A model generated the notes under the pieces. It had not been told where the DNA came from and ran no database searches. It was given only the letters and a program-made list of their open reading frames with translations. From the NCBI GenBank assembly GCA_019925095.2, contig CM034392.1, positions 22,603,887-22,667,886 of the forward strand: a DNA stretch of 64,000 bases, read 5' to 3'. Both the position numbers and the translations under genes were made by a program. Below are positions 32,346 through 45,808 of the stretch, in pieces. The stretch comes from Dendrolimus kikuchii. Lineage: Eukaryota; Arthropoda; Insecta; Lepidoptera; Lasiocampidae. Each line of letters opens with the position of its first letter. Positions within the stretch are counted from its first letter, which is position 1.

Positions 32346-33155
32346 TACATAGGTTTCAGATAGCGGTGGGTAACTAACCGCAATTACAAAAAACGAGCTG
32401 AGGGCTATTTGGCTCATGAGTGAAAGACTCGCGAACCAACAGCGACTAACTGTCAACTTTTCGGTTTTCGATTTTATTTGACAATCATCAGCCAGCTCTG
32501 GCGAGTAGATAGCGACGACTGACGGCTAAGTTGTATTACTTGTCGTTTGTCGATTTTCGGTTTCATTCCACAACCATTAGCGAATTGGCGAAGTGGTTGA
32601 CTATTTAGCCGTGGCTACTTTGTGGCCGTATACGTCTAGTTTCAGATACCGTTCATCATAAACTTAACAGCAATTTTAATGACTTCACTGAACTTGTACT
32701 CTCAGTTTCCGTTGTCTCGTTTAGCCATTGGATTATGCAAAAATTACAACACTCCCCGTATGTGCCACCATTAAATACGTTTGTTAATTATGACTGTGTT
32801 CACACAGTTTCAAATTTATTGTAACGGCTTAACTTTCGCTTTTAGAACGTTAATTTATGGTTGCTATATTTTAATTACTGTTACAATGGGATGTGTCGCT
32901 GTAATGAAGAATTTACCATTTGTGCTTGTAAAATGTATCATTCATTCTTAGTACATAAATGTGAAAGCTATTTTGTTTCATTGTTACTATGTTTGTTTCT
33001 TCTCTCATCATATCCTTGCTCGTATGAACTGTTTATAGCACGTTATATTTCAAATGTTTTGTGTTCAATATATATATGTAAATCCGAAGTTCATACGAAA
33101 CAGAGTCTTAGGGTTATGTCTATTTAGTGTTGTTTTTTCATTGATAGTAATCTAT
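32346..33155. other. Non-coding DNA
   Basis: No gene recognised. A pair of related sub-repeats at 32395-32560 (both containing gactaactgtcaa or gactgacggctaa and ttttcggttt) suggests an old local duplication. Confidence 0.4.
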
Positions 33156-33159
33156 ACTC

Positions 33160-33285
33160 CAAAAAAGAGATGGATGGATAATTTGTCGGGTGACAGTGGA
33201 CCTATGTCAGAATAGAAGTGTGTGGAAGTATAAGAGATATTGTGCCGAACCCAAATAATTGAGAGAAGGTGACAGAAAAAACAAT
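33160..33285 (+). mobile_element. LINE 3' fragment
   Basis: Matches the 3' part of the minus-strand LINE at 35640-36150: KKRWMD, then tatgtcagaatagaRgtgtgtgg and tattgtgccgaMcccaaataatt. Short and non-functional. Confidence 0.65.
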
Positions 33286-34692
33286 AATTAATCTAGACTG
33301 TAACTTGCGGGCCCAGCAGATGTTGTGCAACATTAAAGAATATAATTTAGAACCTGATTGCAGAGCCACTTACCGTGTACAATTTTGAATCTAAGCCATT
33401 CTGGAATCCACTTCAACAGACAACTTTCATCAAAGTAGGTCCAGGAGTTTAGGAGGATTTTGCTGACATACGAACAGTAGAATTATATATATTTAAATAA
33501 ATCTGTAGGGGTCTCGAGTTTGTAAAATGAATTTAAAAAAAAAGAGAAAATGCCAGGGCGTCTAATTCGAGCCAGTAGATTTTGAAAATATAACTAAGCA
33601 ATTTTATTTGTCTAGATAAACTTGCGTAAGAAGAACATCACGTGGAAACTACAGGGACCCGAGTCTGTAACTCAAATTGGCAGTCGAATCGACTTGGAAT
33701 CGTATCTTGACAATTTGATAGTCTGTAAACCGTCTCAAGCTCAATATGGAGTCAATCTTGATTTGATCGAGACTGATTTAATATGAATTTTAGAGACTAC
33801 GGATATTTGACCATCGTCAATCGAATGGATCTTGACTCGCACTGGCATTTTATGTTGTTGTAAAAGTTACAGACTTGGGGCCCTGAATGAATTTAAATTA
33901 AACTCGACTCACAGCTAACTTATATCCCGGGTTAACACTTAGGATATTTTTTATCCCGATAAATGGCGTAGTGTCCGTGGAATAGTTGAATATAGCCATA
34001 AACAAGGCAGTGTGGTCGCGTTTTTGGAACCTACGTTGGAATTCACTAACAAACACCTACGTCGTCAAGACCATGCGAACGCAGTTTTGCTATCACTGCT
34101 AGTAAACAAAAAACTTTGCACATTTCATGGTAAAATATGGCCATCTTTGTATCTTAAGCGACTAATCACAAATATAGTTATTTAGATTTTTTTTATTAGA
34201 TGAATTATTTATTTAGATGAAATAAAGGCTTGTAACAATTATACTCATGTTTCATCAAAGAAGATAATTAGTTCATTATTATGTATATTCGTAAAGACAT
34301 GTCGGTTATTGAATTTGAAGTGTTTTTTAAAAAGTGTGTCGTTCACAGATGTCATTGTGGTCGGTTCTCTAAAGTTTTCATTGTAATTAGTGTCTTTACA
34401 ATGTGGTTGAAGCGTGGAAATGTCTGCACGGTTTCAAGGATTGTTCAACGTAATATGTATGTATACCGACTGGTTCACATTATATTAAATGTTAATTATG
34501 TATATATCATAATTAAAAGAAGTATTGATACATACGTACATAAACACTATAGCAACAAAACTGCTTAATGATTTTTTTAATACTTTCTTATACTACGTTT
34601 TCTTTCTTACATTTAAATGAAAAGTTTTGCAAATTTAAAACATATTTCTATCTAGCCGATTCATAAACAAGCTTCAACATCGTACTCTACCT
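33286..34692. other. Non-coding DNA
   Basis: No gene recognised. The 95-codon open frame at 34281-34568 is AT-rich and without motifs. Confidence 0.45.
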
Positions 34693-34998
34693 ATTTTTTA
34701 TTGCACATGAGTGGGAAAGCGGTTACCATCGCCTATAGACATTTAGGTACATTACATTATTTACATTAACACTAAAGATGCTACCAACGTGCTGCCGCTG
34801 CCTAAAGAGAGACTGGAACCTGGCCACTAATGCCGGAACACAACTCAACGTTGTTATGGCGGCATACTCTAGACTAGGGATGGTAGCCATCCAGTCGGCT
34901 AATACCCTACCACCAGGCTGTGAGTTGTTTTGTTGCCTTACGACAGGTAGCCCGGTCGCAAGAAATGGCACTCTTTCTCCGTTCCTGCACGGATTAAA
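34693..34998 (-). mobile_element. Poly(A) retroposon, diverged copy
   Basis: Member of the 310-bp family on the minus strand, more diverged than the rest and with about 25 bp of extra sequence (34741-34775) interrupting the match. Confidence 0.65.
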
Positions 34999-35340
34999 GC
35001 TTTTGAGAACGATTTTGGTTATTACATAAAACACTCGTACGTCTAAATTCAAAGAATTGGAATCATTTTTAAAATGATATCTGAAGACATCCTGAAAATT
35101 ATATTTCGATCAAACGAAGGTTGCTGTCGAAGTGTTGACTTAATATCTCGATAGATGTCGACGAGTCATAGAATTTATTAGGAAACCGAGGTGCTAATAC
35201 ACCTCACATAGTCCCTCTAAAGGTAAGGCCTCGCGACGATATTGGTGAAGTGTTAAGCGATGAAATCTATCTGTGTTCAAAGTCTCAGAATCAATGGAAT
35301 CTTCTCGTCTTTGCGACGTATATGAACGTAGCATCAATCA

Positions 35341-35455
35341 TTAATAACTCTTAATTGTACATAAATACAAAAAAGAACTTACAGACTAAAACTATGTGTC
35401 ATTATGCACAAAGGCCGGTCTTATCGCTAAAAAGCGATCTCTTCCAGACAATCCC
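35341..35455 (-). mobile_element. LINE 3'-end remnant
   Basis: Second copy of the sequence at 2697-2815, carrying the tcgctaaaaagcgatctcttcc block. Confidence 0.55.
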
Positions 35456-35639
35456 AGGAATGAATTGAGAATATCACGATGATGGTGGTTATACGTAATA
35501 CATAGTACAATTTCTTACATTCTAGTAATAAATATATGAATGCAGTATATAGGGACGTTCTATATATTAAATAGATATATACTTAACAATAACATACATA
35601 ACATACAAATGCAGATCTACAAAAATATATAAATGCTTT

Positions 35640-36150
35640 CTCTCTTTTCTTTCACCGTATCCCAATTATTTGGGGTCGGCACAATATGTCTTTTCCTTCC
35701 ACACTCCTCTATTCTGACATACATTTTCTATAACACCACATATCATGATATCACCCTTCACACGATCCATCCATCTTTTTTTTAGTATACCTTTCAATTT
35801 GTACCCATCCATCTTGTAGTTTAACATTCTTTTTGTCACGTGACTTTCATTCCCTCCTCGTTATATGCCCATACCAACTTAATCTTCTTCCTCTCAATTT
35901 TTCAGTCACGGGTGCAACTTTCAAAGATCCCTGACGTACTCATTTCTCACCTTATCCATTCTTGTAACAACACCATCACACACACATTTACCACTTTACT
36001 GGCCCAACATTCGGACCCGTATAGCCTGACTGGTCGTATAATACATTTATGTAGCTGACCTTTTAGTTTCAGTGGCATTAGTTTGTCGCACGTCACACGG
36101 GTTAACAGTCTCCACTTTAGCCACGCTACATTTATTCTTCTCCTAACATA
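35640..36150 (-). mobile_element. Degraded LINE reverse-transcriptase fragment
   Basis: The minus strand shows in broken frames the order LKGQLHKCIIRPVRLYGSECW, RMDKVRNEYVRD-like, VAPVTEKLRGRRLSWYGH-like, KKRWMD and CADPK-like. This is the well-known C-terminal part of an RTE-type LINE ORF2. Several frameshifts and stops make it inactive. Confidence 0.75.
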
Positions 36151-36547
36151 TATAAATGCATAGCATAACTATTATATAATAATATTCCATTGACAATACT
36201 CTATTATAGATAATTTCAACAAATAATCTAACACAGAATATAGTAAACTTAAACTTTGTATTAAGGTCGCGTTGATAAATTGTGAGGTTTTCACATTTAC
36301 GGAACTCGGCTCCATTAATTGTAGATATGAGCCGATATCGGGTGTCGGGTAAACTGTTGCCGGCATTTCGATAACGTTATTATAATTATCTATCGCTTGT
36401 ATCCCTTACAAATTATATGGCGTGCAACTTATCCGCCTGTGTCCGGCTAAAGTCGTGAGCGGTTACGATTTATTGCGATATTTGTGTGTAGCGGCCCCTT
36501 ATTTGTTGTAGAAAGGGAAATTGATTGTATCAATTAATATGATTCTA

Positions 36548-37085
36548 CTAGCATATGCCCGCGACTTCACTGCGCTTGAATTGAAATTCCCGGGACACAA
36601 AATACCACAATACTTGAAAAATAAAGTAAGCTATCGTTTGAGTGAGTGATTAACGTCGGAATAAGCTAATTTTTACGCACCCGAATAACTACAAACCGCT
36701 CCCAGGAAATTCCCATGAGATTTCCGGGATAAAAAATACCACACATTTAATTACAAAAATTTGCTATCGATCAGTAAAAAAATTACATTGGAATTCGACT
36801 TTTTTTAATCTGGCCATTTTAAATCGTTCCCAAAAAATGCCCCCGGGATTCTCAGGGTAAAAAGTAGCGCAGAGTTTAAGACTAAGAATTAGCTATCGAT
36901 CAGCGAAAACGGCATCGAAATCGATCCAGTAGTTTTTACGTGAGTCCCGAGCAAACAGACAGACAAGAAACCTAAAATAAATTGCATCGTGTTCTCCATC
37001 GTTTATATAGTCTATTCCAGTTGTTTTTTTAAATATCTTCAATATACTGACACGGCATGTTAAGAATTTTATAATATTATAGATA
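36548..37085 (-). mobile_element. Helitron-like element, copy 1
   Basis: Starts CTACTAGCATATGCCCGCGA and ends aagaattttataatattata. Inside, two related sub-blocks each contain a cccgggataaaaa-like piece followed by a ttgctatcgatcag-like piece. The second full copy is at 39682-40205, with the same order and ends. Confidence 0.6.
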
Positions 37086-37102
37086 TAACACAAAAATAAA
37101 TA

Positions 37103-37103
<1 letters not shown>

Positions 37104-37182
<79 letters not shown>

Positions 37183-37197
37183 ATATATATATATATA
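37104..37197. repeat. (TA)n microsatellite
   Basis: About 90 bp of near-pure TA repeat with two TTTATA interruptions near 37169-37178, directly after the Helitron-like element. Confidence 0.95.
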
Positions 37198-39539
37198 ACC
37201 ATATATGATATAGTATCTGGCTAGATTGCGACATTGCATGTCGTAGTCGTCATTGTTTGTATTTATATTTTCACTATATATATATAATAATGTAATGTCG
37301 TAATGTTATGAATATTTTGTGCTATATCTTTACGCTATCTAGTAATTATGTTCGACCGTACATTAGGCTGGTGTCACTTTTATACGCTCCTCGTTTTATT
37401 TTAGTCGATCGACGAACTAAGTCAATGCGTAACTGTAAGAGTTTTTGAAAGGGAAGCTATTCAGCAATCTATTGTTCGGTGTCCTTACATTTTAGGATAG
37501 GCGGATACCGCCAAAGGACAGGCGTTCTCTGCTATGAATTGAACAAAATTCTATGTAAAAGGAAGGGATAACAGTTTAATCTCATTCTCCTGTATTTTGA
37601 ATTTTAAAGAATTATTGAACGATTCTCGCTAATTCAAAATTCTTAGCTTATTACACAGCGCAAATGACCTTCTATGGAGTAATTCCACTACAGTTTTACA
37701 ATTAAACCGTCTTCCTAAATAAGTAACTCTTAGTACAATGCTCACTTTTTTGTTTCCTGAATTGCATAAACTTGATGTTTTGGCCGCGGTTGTCTTTATT
37801 CAAACGAGCATCTCACATTTTATAAAACCAAAAGAATCTTCAGTCAATTCAAGAGTCATTTTATATAAAACTAGCTGTGCTCACGACTAAAAAAGTCCCG
37901 TCAAAAACGGTCTAGCCGTTTCAGAGATTAGCCTGAACATCCAAACAGTACCGTAAGTACCTTATATACTTCTTTCATTTGAATTTAATAAAAATCTATT
38001 ATTTTGACATTACAAACAAACACTTCAATTTTATTTATCTGGTATAGATTTCAAATGTATGCAATGATTAGATTTAATAGATTTACATATTATCACGCTT
38101 TTTTCTATAGGGGCAAGCAAAGATGATTGGATTGCCATTCGCTACGTATTATACTTTCATTAATCTCTTCTTTAACGTTAATTTAAAGTGCTTTTAACCT
38201 GAGTTTTCATCGAAATATCTACCGTTTGATCGTGTTGAGTACGTCGCGGTCTACCGGCACCAACTCCACCATGTTACATGTATTTGTGTGCATAAAAGAT
38301 TGGAGCTTCCCTCTAAAACCGAATATTCATTAAATAAACACCTTGGCATCTGTTACATTCGGACACGCTTCTAATCCAACGCTACCTAGCTACCACTGTC
38401 AAGAACATCGATAATATCTTTGTCTTGCATCTCCACGTGTTAGTTTTAAATTAACAATAAGAGAGGTATTAACGTTTAAAAAAGTTTACGATGTATCGTA
38501 AATCGTTGTCTTTTTACGGGTACGTGCGTGGTTACGTGCCCCCATATCGTTAGTCGCGGGGCGGCCTAATCAAATCGTCGTAAAGTGTAATGGTTTCGGT
38601 CGTAATCTACTCGATATGGGAACTATCATTCTTCGAGATGGTCCCCATATACAAGTCGCAACATTCACATCGTATAATCCATTTACAACCTTATTACCAA
38701 CTAATACAGACGATGAGAGCGGTAAATTATGTTTGCCGTATAGAAATTTGGACGAGTTAGCATCGGTCGTCACGTTTGGGCAAACACCGTGATACGGATT
38801 GTACCGTGTGTGAAGAATTGTTTCTTAATTCTTGTTGTTTTTATAATGACTTATTATTATTAAGTCCATAAATCATTCCTTTTGTTGTTTCTAGTTTTCA
38901 AATAACAGGTTCGGGTTGATTGTCTTTTGTGGTATTAATTTGCTATGGCTTCGGAAATGGATTTCGTTAATCATGGTTCGGTTGAACAGGTCTATGTTTC
39001 CTTCATTAATATTTCCATAGCAGGAAACACACCTCCTTGATTGCAAATTTATATGGTGTCAACACTAGCTTTGCCAATTCTTTATGGTTGTAGTAAGGCG
39101 GTGTAATTTATTATTTGATTTAGACACATTTGGTTCTGCCTGGCATCAGGCATAATTATTGCTTATTATAGCCAAAGGCTTAGTTTTTTACCATTTAATC
39201 TTCCAATTTTTGTAAACGGCCCTATCAATCATTTGACAAGAATTTAATTGTTAAAAAATATATAGTGTTAAATGACAAGACCTTAGCAGGATTGAAAAGC
39301 GTAAGTATTAATATATAATTATATATGTTTATAAAGATGTGGTTTTAACTGCCTTAGCGTTACAGATTTAGGCCGTTTCACAGAAATATAGCGCGATGGG
39401 TTTAATGTTATTTGAGATGCGACATTGTTAATGACGTTAAATATTGATGGATTACGTATGTTACACTAATGTGGCTCTGCGTTAACAACGCTATTTATTA
39501 ACGTTTTATAAAAGATGCATTCGGCCACAACTTAACAGT
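37198..39539. other. Non-coding DNA
   Basis: No exon recognised. A Helitron-like remnant lies at about 37869-37960 (ACTAGCTGTGCTCACGACT then agccgtttcagagattagcc). The open frame 38570-38773 is not supported by motifs. Confidence 0.45.
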
Positions 39540-39615
39540 CTTATTCATATTGAGCTTATAGTTGATGAAAACCTTAAAGAAGCCTACAAACTTACTCTAA
39601 CTCAATATGAATAAG
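39540..39615. mobile_element. Short MITE with inverted ends, copy 2
   Basis: Perfect 15-bp terminal inverted repeats CTTATTCATATTGAG / CTCAATATGAATAAG around a 76-bp element. See the copy at 8875-8963. Confidence 0.7.
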
Positions 39616-39681
39616 ATCGGCAATCTTTAACACTAACGCAGATGAAGGCCCAGCATTAAGGTGTTATTTTCTTCAAGGACA

Positions 39682-40205
39682 TGCCCGCAACTTCGTCCGC
39701 GCTTTACTTAAAATTCCCGTGAGATTCCCGGACGGGACACAAAATACCGCAACATTTAAAAAATAATGTCAACTATTAATTATGTGGAAACTATGACAGA
39801 ATAAGCTTATTTTTATGCATCCGATCAATTTTAAACCGCTTCCGGGATAAAATGAATCACACATATATATACATATATAAAATTTGCTATTTATCATTAA
39901 AAAAATCATATTGAAATTGGTTTTTTTTTCAATCTAGCCACTAAACTATTCCTAGAAAAGTTCCCTTGGGATTCCCGGGACAAAAAGTAGAGCCGGTTTT
40001 TACTTTGAAAATTTTCTGTCGATCAGCCAAAACCGCATCGAAAGCGGCCCAGTAGTTTTTACGTGAATCCCGAACAAACAGACAAGAAATCTAAAAAAAT
40101 GCATCGTGTTCTCCGTCGTTTATACAGTCTATTCCAGTCGATTTTTTTTTAATAGCTTCGATGTACAGACACGGCATGTTAAGAATTTTATAATATTATA
40201 GATTA
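39682..40205 (-). mobile_element. Helitron-like element, copy 2
   Basis: Matches 36548-37085 over its length, including tgcccgcaacttcgtccgcg at the left, the gcatcgtgttctccRtcgtttata block, and the same right end ttataatattatagat. Confidence 0.6.
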
Positions 40206-40614
40206 CTTTATTTATAATTCACGTATTTTTCCATCTAACATTGAATTGCTTGATTGTCATAATCAAGCATCCATCCTACATACAGTTGTTAGTATTTATT
40301 TGTTGGCAAGGTGATTTTTCTGCGTAACTCCAACAATAGGGTCCGGGAAGGCAGTCGGCTGGAATGGTATTGTAACCGAAGCAAGTTTAACTGGTGCCTC
40401 TGCTCGCATACCCAAGGACTGAAGGGTTGACATATTACGAACAATAGATGTAATTTAGTACAAGTTATTTTCGCACAATAATGTCATTTAGAAAATTGTT
40501 GACAGCGGATTCCTTTCGTAAAAAAAAGGTACTAACGATATTTGATACCATTTTATTCCGCTATTTGTTTTAAGAGTTTGTTGTTTTGTTTTTATTTGAG
40601 TAATTTCATTATAG
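40206..40614. other. Non-coding DNA
   Basis: No gene. A GC-richer piece at 40320-40420 is unclassified. Confidence 0.4.
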
Positions 40615-40626
40615 TAACAGTTTGAT

Positions 40627-40919
40627 GTCGTGCTAGCGTAATGGCTAGTGCACGCGTCCCAAACTCAAAGGGCGCGGGTTCGATCCTGGCCAGAATACCT
40701 GCACCAATTGGTCAGTTAGGTAATTTGTGTTACAATTACCACGTGCTAACAACCATGAAGGAAAACATCGCGATGCAACCTGCACATCGAGAAAACCGAT
40801 GTGTCAAACCTGCCAAGCCGCCTTGGACAAGCGTGGCGGGTATACTGTCCGATCCCCCTACCCCCCTACAATGAGAGGCCCGAGCCCAGCAGTGGAACAT
40901 TTATGGGCTGATATTATCA
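40627..40919 (+). mobile_element. tRNA-derived SINE, full copy
   Basis: The head has an A-box-like TAGCGTAATGGCTAG and a B-box GGTTCGATCCTGG at the spacing of an RNA polymerase III promoter. The body ends in a tttatgggctgatattat tail. A perfect 12-bp duplication, taacagtttgat, flanks it at 40615-40626 and 40920-40931. Other copies: 47091 (truncated) and 61486. Small open frames inside are not genes. Confidence 0.85.
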
Positions 40920-40931
40920 TAACAGTTTGAT

Positions 40932-42088
40932 TGTAGTTGACTGGATTTTCGCGTGACCTCAGGTGTAATGTTGGTCTAACGCAAACTTATACAACATGAA
41001 AAATAACAGCTCTTCCTTTATATTTTGTTTATAAAAATGAATTATGTAAATTTGTTACCTCTTTTTCTGCACTACCTACATCACCTGAGTAGCTAAGAAT
41101 TTCCTTTAATTTAGCTGGCTTGGAACATATTGCATTAGGGAATAAAGCAGCCTACTGTGTTGCCTATAAAGTATTGTAAGTATGTTTTTTTTTGTAATAG
41201 TTTATTTTGATGTACTAATAGTGTTATCTGATTGATATGACTTTATATCCATACACTTTGTGATATTTATAATACTGCAAAAAGATCTCATTAGTAAAAA
41301 TACATAATTTCAAATATCTGGCTTTGTTAGAGATTGTGGTTGGCTATATATTTGGAGTAACAATGTTTTCAGTGTAACTACTGAAAGTCTACATTTTCCT
41401 AAAAAACTATTAATGTATATTTTGTAACTACTTTTATCATTGAATGTTACTGTTAAATCTTCAAATGCTCGTTAAATTCAAATTAAATCATAAACTTAAA
41501 ATATCCATTTGGACTTCGTAAAACAACCACTTGTTCGGACAACTACCTGAGGTAAACTTTCACTGTAATAAGTAAAAGGGTTGTTATAAAAAAGGAATAA
41601 ACAAAGGCTTGGATAGTTAGCCAGTTGGTGTGCGCAGGAGTGCTCCGGGCAATCGGTCATTGTCCTTATGTTTCCTGTCATTAACTATTATTCATTTCAA
41701 AATGTACTACACTATTGTTACTGATTGCTGTATTTGTTTGTAAAATCAATATTTGATTATTGATAAAATTTGCGATGCAAAGAAACCGGCCTGCCTGATG
41801 GCACCATTTGCAAAATTGTCTGTCATCTGCTTTTAAACAATGATACAAAATTTAAAGTCTTAAGTGGAGTTTCTGTGTTTTATTATCCAATTACCATTGG
41901 TTGAAAATTAACATTAAAATAGTAACACGTCGAAGTGTATGCTTTACCCATTTGAAAAATATATATGAATTTTGTTGTTGATGATGAAAGTTACTATGTA
42001 CCTACATGAGACATAAATATGTACTTTTATTAAGTTAATAATCAGCATCAATACCATTTTAAAATATTTTTTTATCAGAAATACATAT
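40932..42088. other. Non-coding DNA
   Basis: AT-rich, no gene or recognised repeat. Confidence 0.5.
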
Positions 42089-42092
42089 ATAT

Positions 42093-42618
42093 TGTTACGA
42101 GTTGCGAGACTCGAATTAAAACGCCGTTGGAATTATTATAGAGTTTATTAGAACTGTACAAACACGTATAACACAGGTACAAATATAACCGAACACAACA
42201 AGTCCAAACGTAATACAGAAGGTCCTAATTTAAAAAAACGCGCAAAGTCCGTCACTATTAGATTCCCGATTGTAGTACACGCGTCTCGCTTTGATCGTGG
42301 TTCTCGCTTGACTGCCCCCCTCCCTCAATTAGGCCATAGTTTTATACTGCACAAATGCAATGTGTCCGCCCGGCAACGTGACCGAACTTCCTAGAATCGG
42401 CTTGTACTTTAAAATCCGTAACACCTGGCTAATGGTTACAATACAACAATAGACTGTTCTCTAGAAACGTATGCCAATAAATAAGTAAACAAAAGAAGAC
42501 GGATCATAAAATAATTACAATAGTTTCAATGTTATTAGTTCAAATGCCGACGGGTAATAAATGTGCTTCTACAAATCTGTACGTGGAATTTGTCTTTGTC
42601 GGCGTCTAGGTTGTAGCA
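42093..42618 (-). mobile_element. Solo LTR, copy 1
   Basis: Begins TGTTACGAGTTG and ends TTGTAGCA. It is flanked by atat at 42089-42092 and 42619-42622. It shares long blocks with 48236-48690. On the minus strand a TTATTATAATAAA-type end close to the terminus and the related copy's AATAAA suggest that orientation. No internal retrotransposon sequence is attached. Confidence 0.7.
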
Positions 42619-42622
42619 ATAT

Positions 42623-43725
42623 TATATGATATTTAGCGCACTGTTTAGTACAACCAGGAAATCAAAATATTTGATCAGGGCAAAAAGACCATTTCTCAAC
42701 CTCTCATTTTGTTTGAATTGAATTGACCTGCTTCAGAAGAAAACAAAAACGTTCAAAGTAAGTCGCGTAACCAATAACAACACGTGTATGTAATGTTAGA
42801 AACTTACAAAGACCACTCTAATTACACCACAGGAATCAGAACGTGAAGATAGGTGAACATTTTTTAACAATATATAAAACGTAACGGATACGATAGCTGC
42901 AAGTATAATTAAGTGGTCTTCAACAATTGGGGTGGGGTCAGAGTTTACAATATCCCATGCCCCCCCTCCCCCATTCTCCAGACCCCCCCCGCTTATGTCC
43001 CCATTGTTTTGACTTCCGGCGCGTATGTCTGTTGTTGTATTAATATGCTTACAGTACACGTAATTAAGCGATAGGGGTCATGTTAGTCATATTTAATGCT
43101 AATATCAAGTGAATTGTAATGAATAATTCAGTTAGACAAAATTTAACTACCTTATTATGTATTTAGGTTGCTGATATGATCCATGTGTAGTACTATCAGA
43201 TTTGAACAAAGCATTTCCTAATACAATATTAATTATGGCGTAAAAGAAACGTGCGACTGATGACACATATTGGTGGATATTTCAGCTAGTCAATCATTGG
43301 ACGCTTAAGAAATTGAAAAAATGTTTAAGATAGTTTAAGAAGCAGTAATGCAAAGGGATGAGTTTTCTGTAAAAATCACAATGCCTTTTTTTATTTAGGT
43401 CAGTTACGTCTGGTTAATAAAAATTCGCTGATGTTATTAGAGTGCAAATAGGAATGAATATTATACATTCAACAATTCATATCCAGCTAGACATTTGTTA
43501 TACAACACAAATAAAACGAAACGGCTTGATAAATGTCACCTGCGCTATTCTTCGTCGTCGTCAGCCAATCACAATCTAGCCTGACGTAAACCTCTCCCAA
43601 GTATGGTCCATATATCCAAGTCCTCCGCGTATCCCCATCCAGCGCTCACCAGCGTCCTTACGCAGCTCGTCTGACCTTCGGGCTGGATTCACTTCCAGAC
43701 AATGTCACTTACGAATTTATATCTA
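42623..43725. other. Non-coding DNA
   Basis: No gene. A C-rich run (42959-42990) is the only notable composition feature. Confidence 0.45.
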
Positions 43726-43726
43726 T

Positions 43727-44125
43727 ACTAATATATAAAGATGAACAGTTTGGTTGTTTGCTTGAACGCGCTAATCTCAGGAACTACTGGTCTGATTTGA
43801 AAAGTTCTTTCAGTGTTAGATAGCCCATTTATCTAGTAAGGCTAAAGGCTATATACTATCACGCTAAGACCAATAGGGGCGGAGCACCAATGAAGAATGT
43901 TTCAAAATCAGATTTTTTTCCTTTTGAGAGCTTCCGCTGCGTGCGTTTCGCCTTCTACGTAAACAAAGTCGCGGGTTAAAGTTAGCGTTAGCCGAAAGTA
44001 ACTATTCCAGGCGGACGAAGTCGCGGGCAGAAGCCAGTAATTAATAAAGATATAGTGTGAATTATCCAAAATATAACGTCTTTCCATCACCACGCGGGTG
44101 AGACCGCGGGGCGGAGCTAGTATTA
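43727..44125 (+). mobile_element. Helitron-like elements, two abutting ends
   Basis: Begins tctatactaatatataaaga and continues with aacgcgctaatctcaggaac, an arrangement I recall from very abundant lepidopteran Helitron-like repeats. The first unit ends gaagtcgcgggcagaagcCAGT near 44038. A second, different end (accacgcgggtgagaccgc then ggagCTAGT) closes at 44122. That second end also appears at 62860-62905. Confidence 0.6.
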
Positions 44126-44799
44126 GTAAAAAGTCCAATATACCTATTCGGTAAATCAGGGCCCAAAATTTTGGTTAAGTTTGATTAACGTTATTGAATA
44201 TTTTAGTTGAAGGCATCGAGTTTTTTTTTTAACATCAATCTCATGGGATCCTTTTGTATAGTGGATACCTGGAATCGAAAATTAATTTTTAGCTGCACGT
44301 GTGATTTAATAGTAGGGGCGCGTTATTAAGCTTAATTTTGCGCTAAATTAAGTCTTTAAACAGAATCTTGGTGTAGCGTAGTCTCAATACACGTTTACTT
44401 TTTATTACAACGAGATTTATGGGTTGGGGTTTCAGGGTTGTGCAACTTGTGGAAATACTTTGATTTTCAACGGAAGTACAGTCGCGATATGAAAAAGTTC
44501 GTCACCTTAATGTAGACTTTTGCATGTACGAGTTCAAGAAACAGTACCGCTAACATTTTAATGAATTTTACGTTGATAAAATATGAAAATAGAAAATTGC
44601 AATGTTGACAATGACAGACTCTGAGATTGACAATAGTCTTAATCATCAGAAACCAATAGGATATAATCACTACGCTTATCATAAATATTAAAACAATAAA
44701 AAGGTTTTACATCACTAAACAACCTTTTTAGACAAGATAGAAAAATCAAACAACATTGATTTAAGTAATTTTAAACTTCATTATCAAACAGTCGAACAT
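44126..44799. other. Non-coding DNA
   Basis: No gene or recognised repeat. Confidence 0.45.
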
Positions 44800-44940
44800 A
44801 ATTTACTTATTTAGGTTATAAACATCGCTATCATTGCAGTTGCCACCAATACGATAGCGTGGTACACATAATACACCATACATATATATATATATATACA
44901 AATTCAGTTGTCATAACATATAATACAATAGGCAGTTCTT
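44800..44940. repeat. Dispersed 110-140 bp repeat, copy 2
   Basis: Pairs with 28633-28740. It retains the CGCTATC...GATAGCG pair and has a short (TA)n run in place of part of the middle. Confidence 0.6.
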
Positions 44941-45340
44941 GTGAATTCAGTCACAGTACAAATAAAAATGTCAATTTGTTGACATATCTTGTTCAATGTT
45001 CGCAAGACCTGTGTCATCGGCGTCTTAGGTATTTTTTGTGGAATAGTCTGTTCTGTGACTTAGTTTGAAAAGATAACATGTGCCCGCGGAACATTAAATG
45101 AATCAATTTGAAAACTGGCGAACCTTTTCATACCTCGACTGTACATACATAGTGGTAATTTATTATGAAAAGAAAAATGTCGACCATGAATTTGCGCTAT
45201 TAGACTAACTTAATCTCATTTTCTGTAACTAGGACAGCTATATATTGTCCATTCTTTTATTACTCAAAATTAAATCTGTTTTTCGAACTACAGAGAACGA
45301 TCCTTCTAAACTAAACAATACCATGCCATCATAAAAGCTG
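44941..45340. other. Non-coding DNA
   Basis: No gene or recognised repeat. Confidence 0.4.
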
Positions 45341-45344
45341 GCAA

Positions 45345-45705
45345 AGCGTTGGCATCGCCTAATTCTGCTATTACTATCTTTTGAAAATCGCCGGACACTA
45401 TTGTCTCAATGGTCGGTTTGCCTGATCTCGGTATTCTGTTAATTCCAAATGCGCCCTCGTGGCACACCATTCTATAAATAATTATAAAGCGAAAACGCAC
45501 GAAACAAATGTTAAAAAATTTGGTATGTTTTTAATATTAATTTCGGTTAAGGCCATTAATTTTATGCTAATGGTATAACCAATTTTTTCTACTATTATTC
45601 CACCTCGACGATATCGTGAAGATATTGTCGATTTAGTAGAATACGAATTTTTGACACTATCGTAATTGAATCGTACTTTGAATATCTTCACAACTCCAAG
45701 ATTCC
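45345..45705 (-). pseudogene. Dispersed repeat with decayed coding sequence, copy 2
   Basis: Reverse-complement counterpart of 12650-13310 without the nested retroposon. The minus strand has two longer open stretches: VVKIFKVRFNYDSVKNSYST... (45482-45757 frame) and MVCHEGAFGINRIPRSGKPT...GDANALPAFMM (45306-45500 frame). The second is the better preserved of the pair. Adjacent on the right, 45706-45752 is a small piece of the 310-bp retroposon. The protein family is not recognised. Confidence 0.5.
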
Positions 45706-45808
45706 TGATGTTGCCAACGTCCATGGGCGATGATAACCGCTTTCCGTATCGGTCCACAATTGACAGCGAAATCGCTCATATGTATACAAAAATTTCTGTG
45801 TATGTTTG

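Noticed and set aside
35840..36058. 72-codon + strand frame
   Set aside because: Antisense shadow of a decayed LINE reverse transcriptase on the minus strand.
40629..40700. Possible tRNA genes at the SINE heads (also 47091, 61484, 55680-55740, 9965-10045)
   Set aside because: A and B boxes are present but acceptor stems do not pair properly and SINE bodies follow directly.
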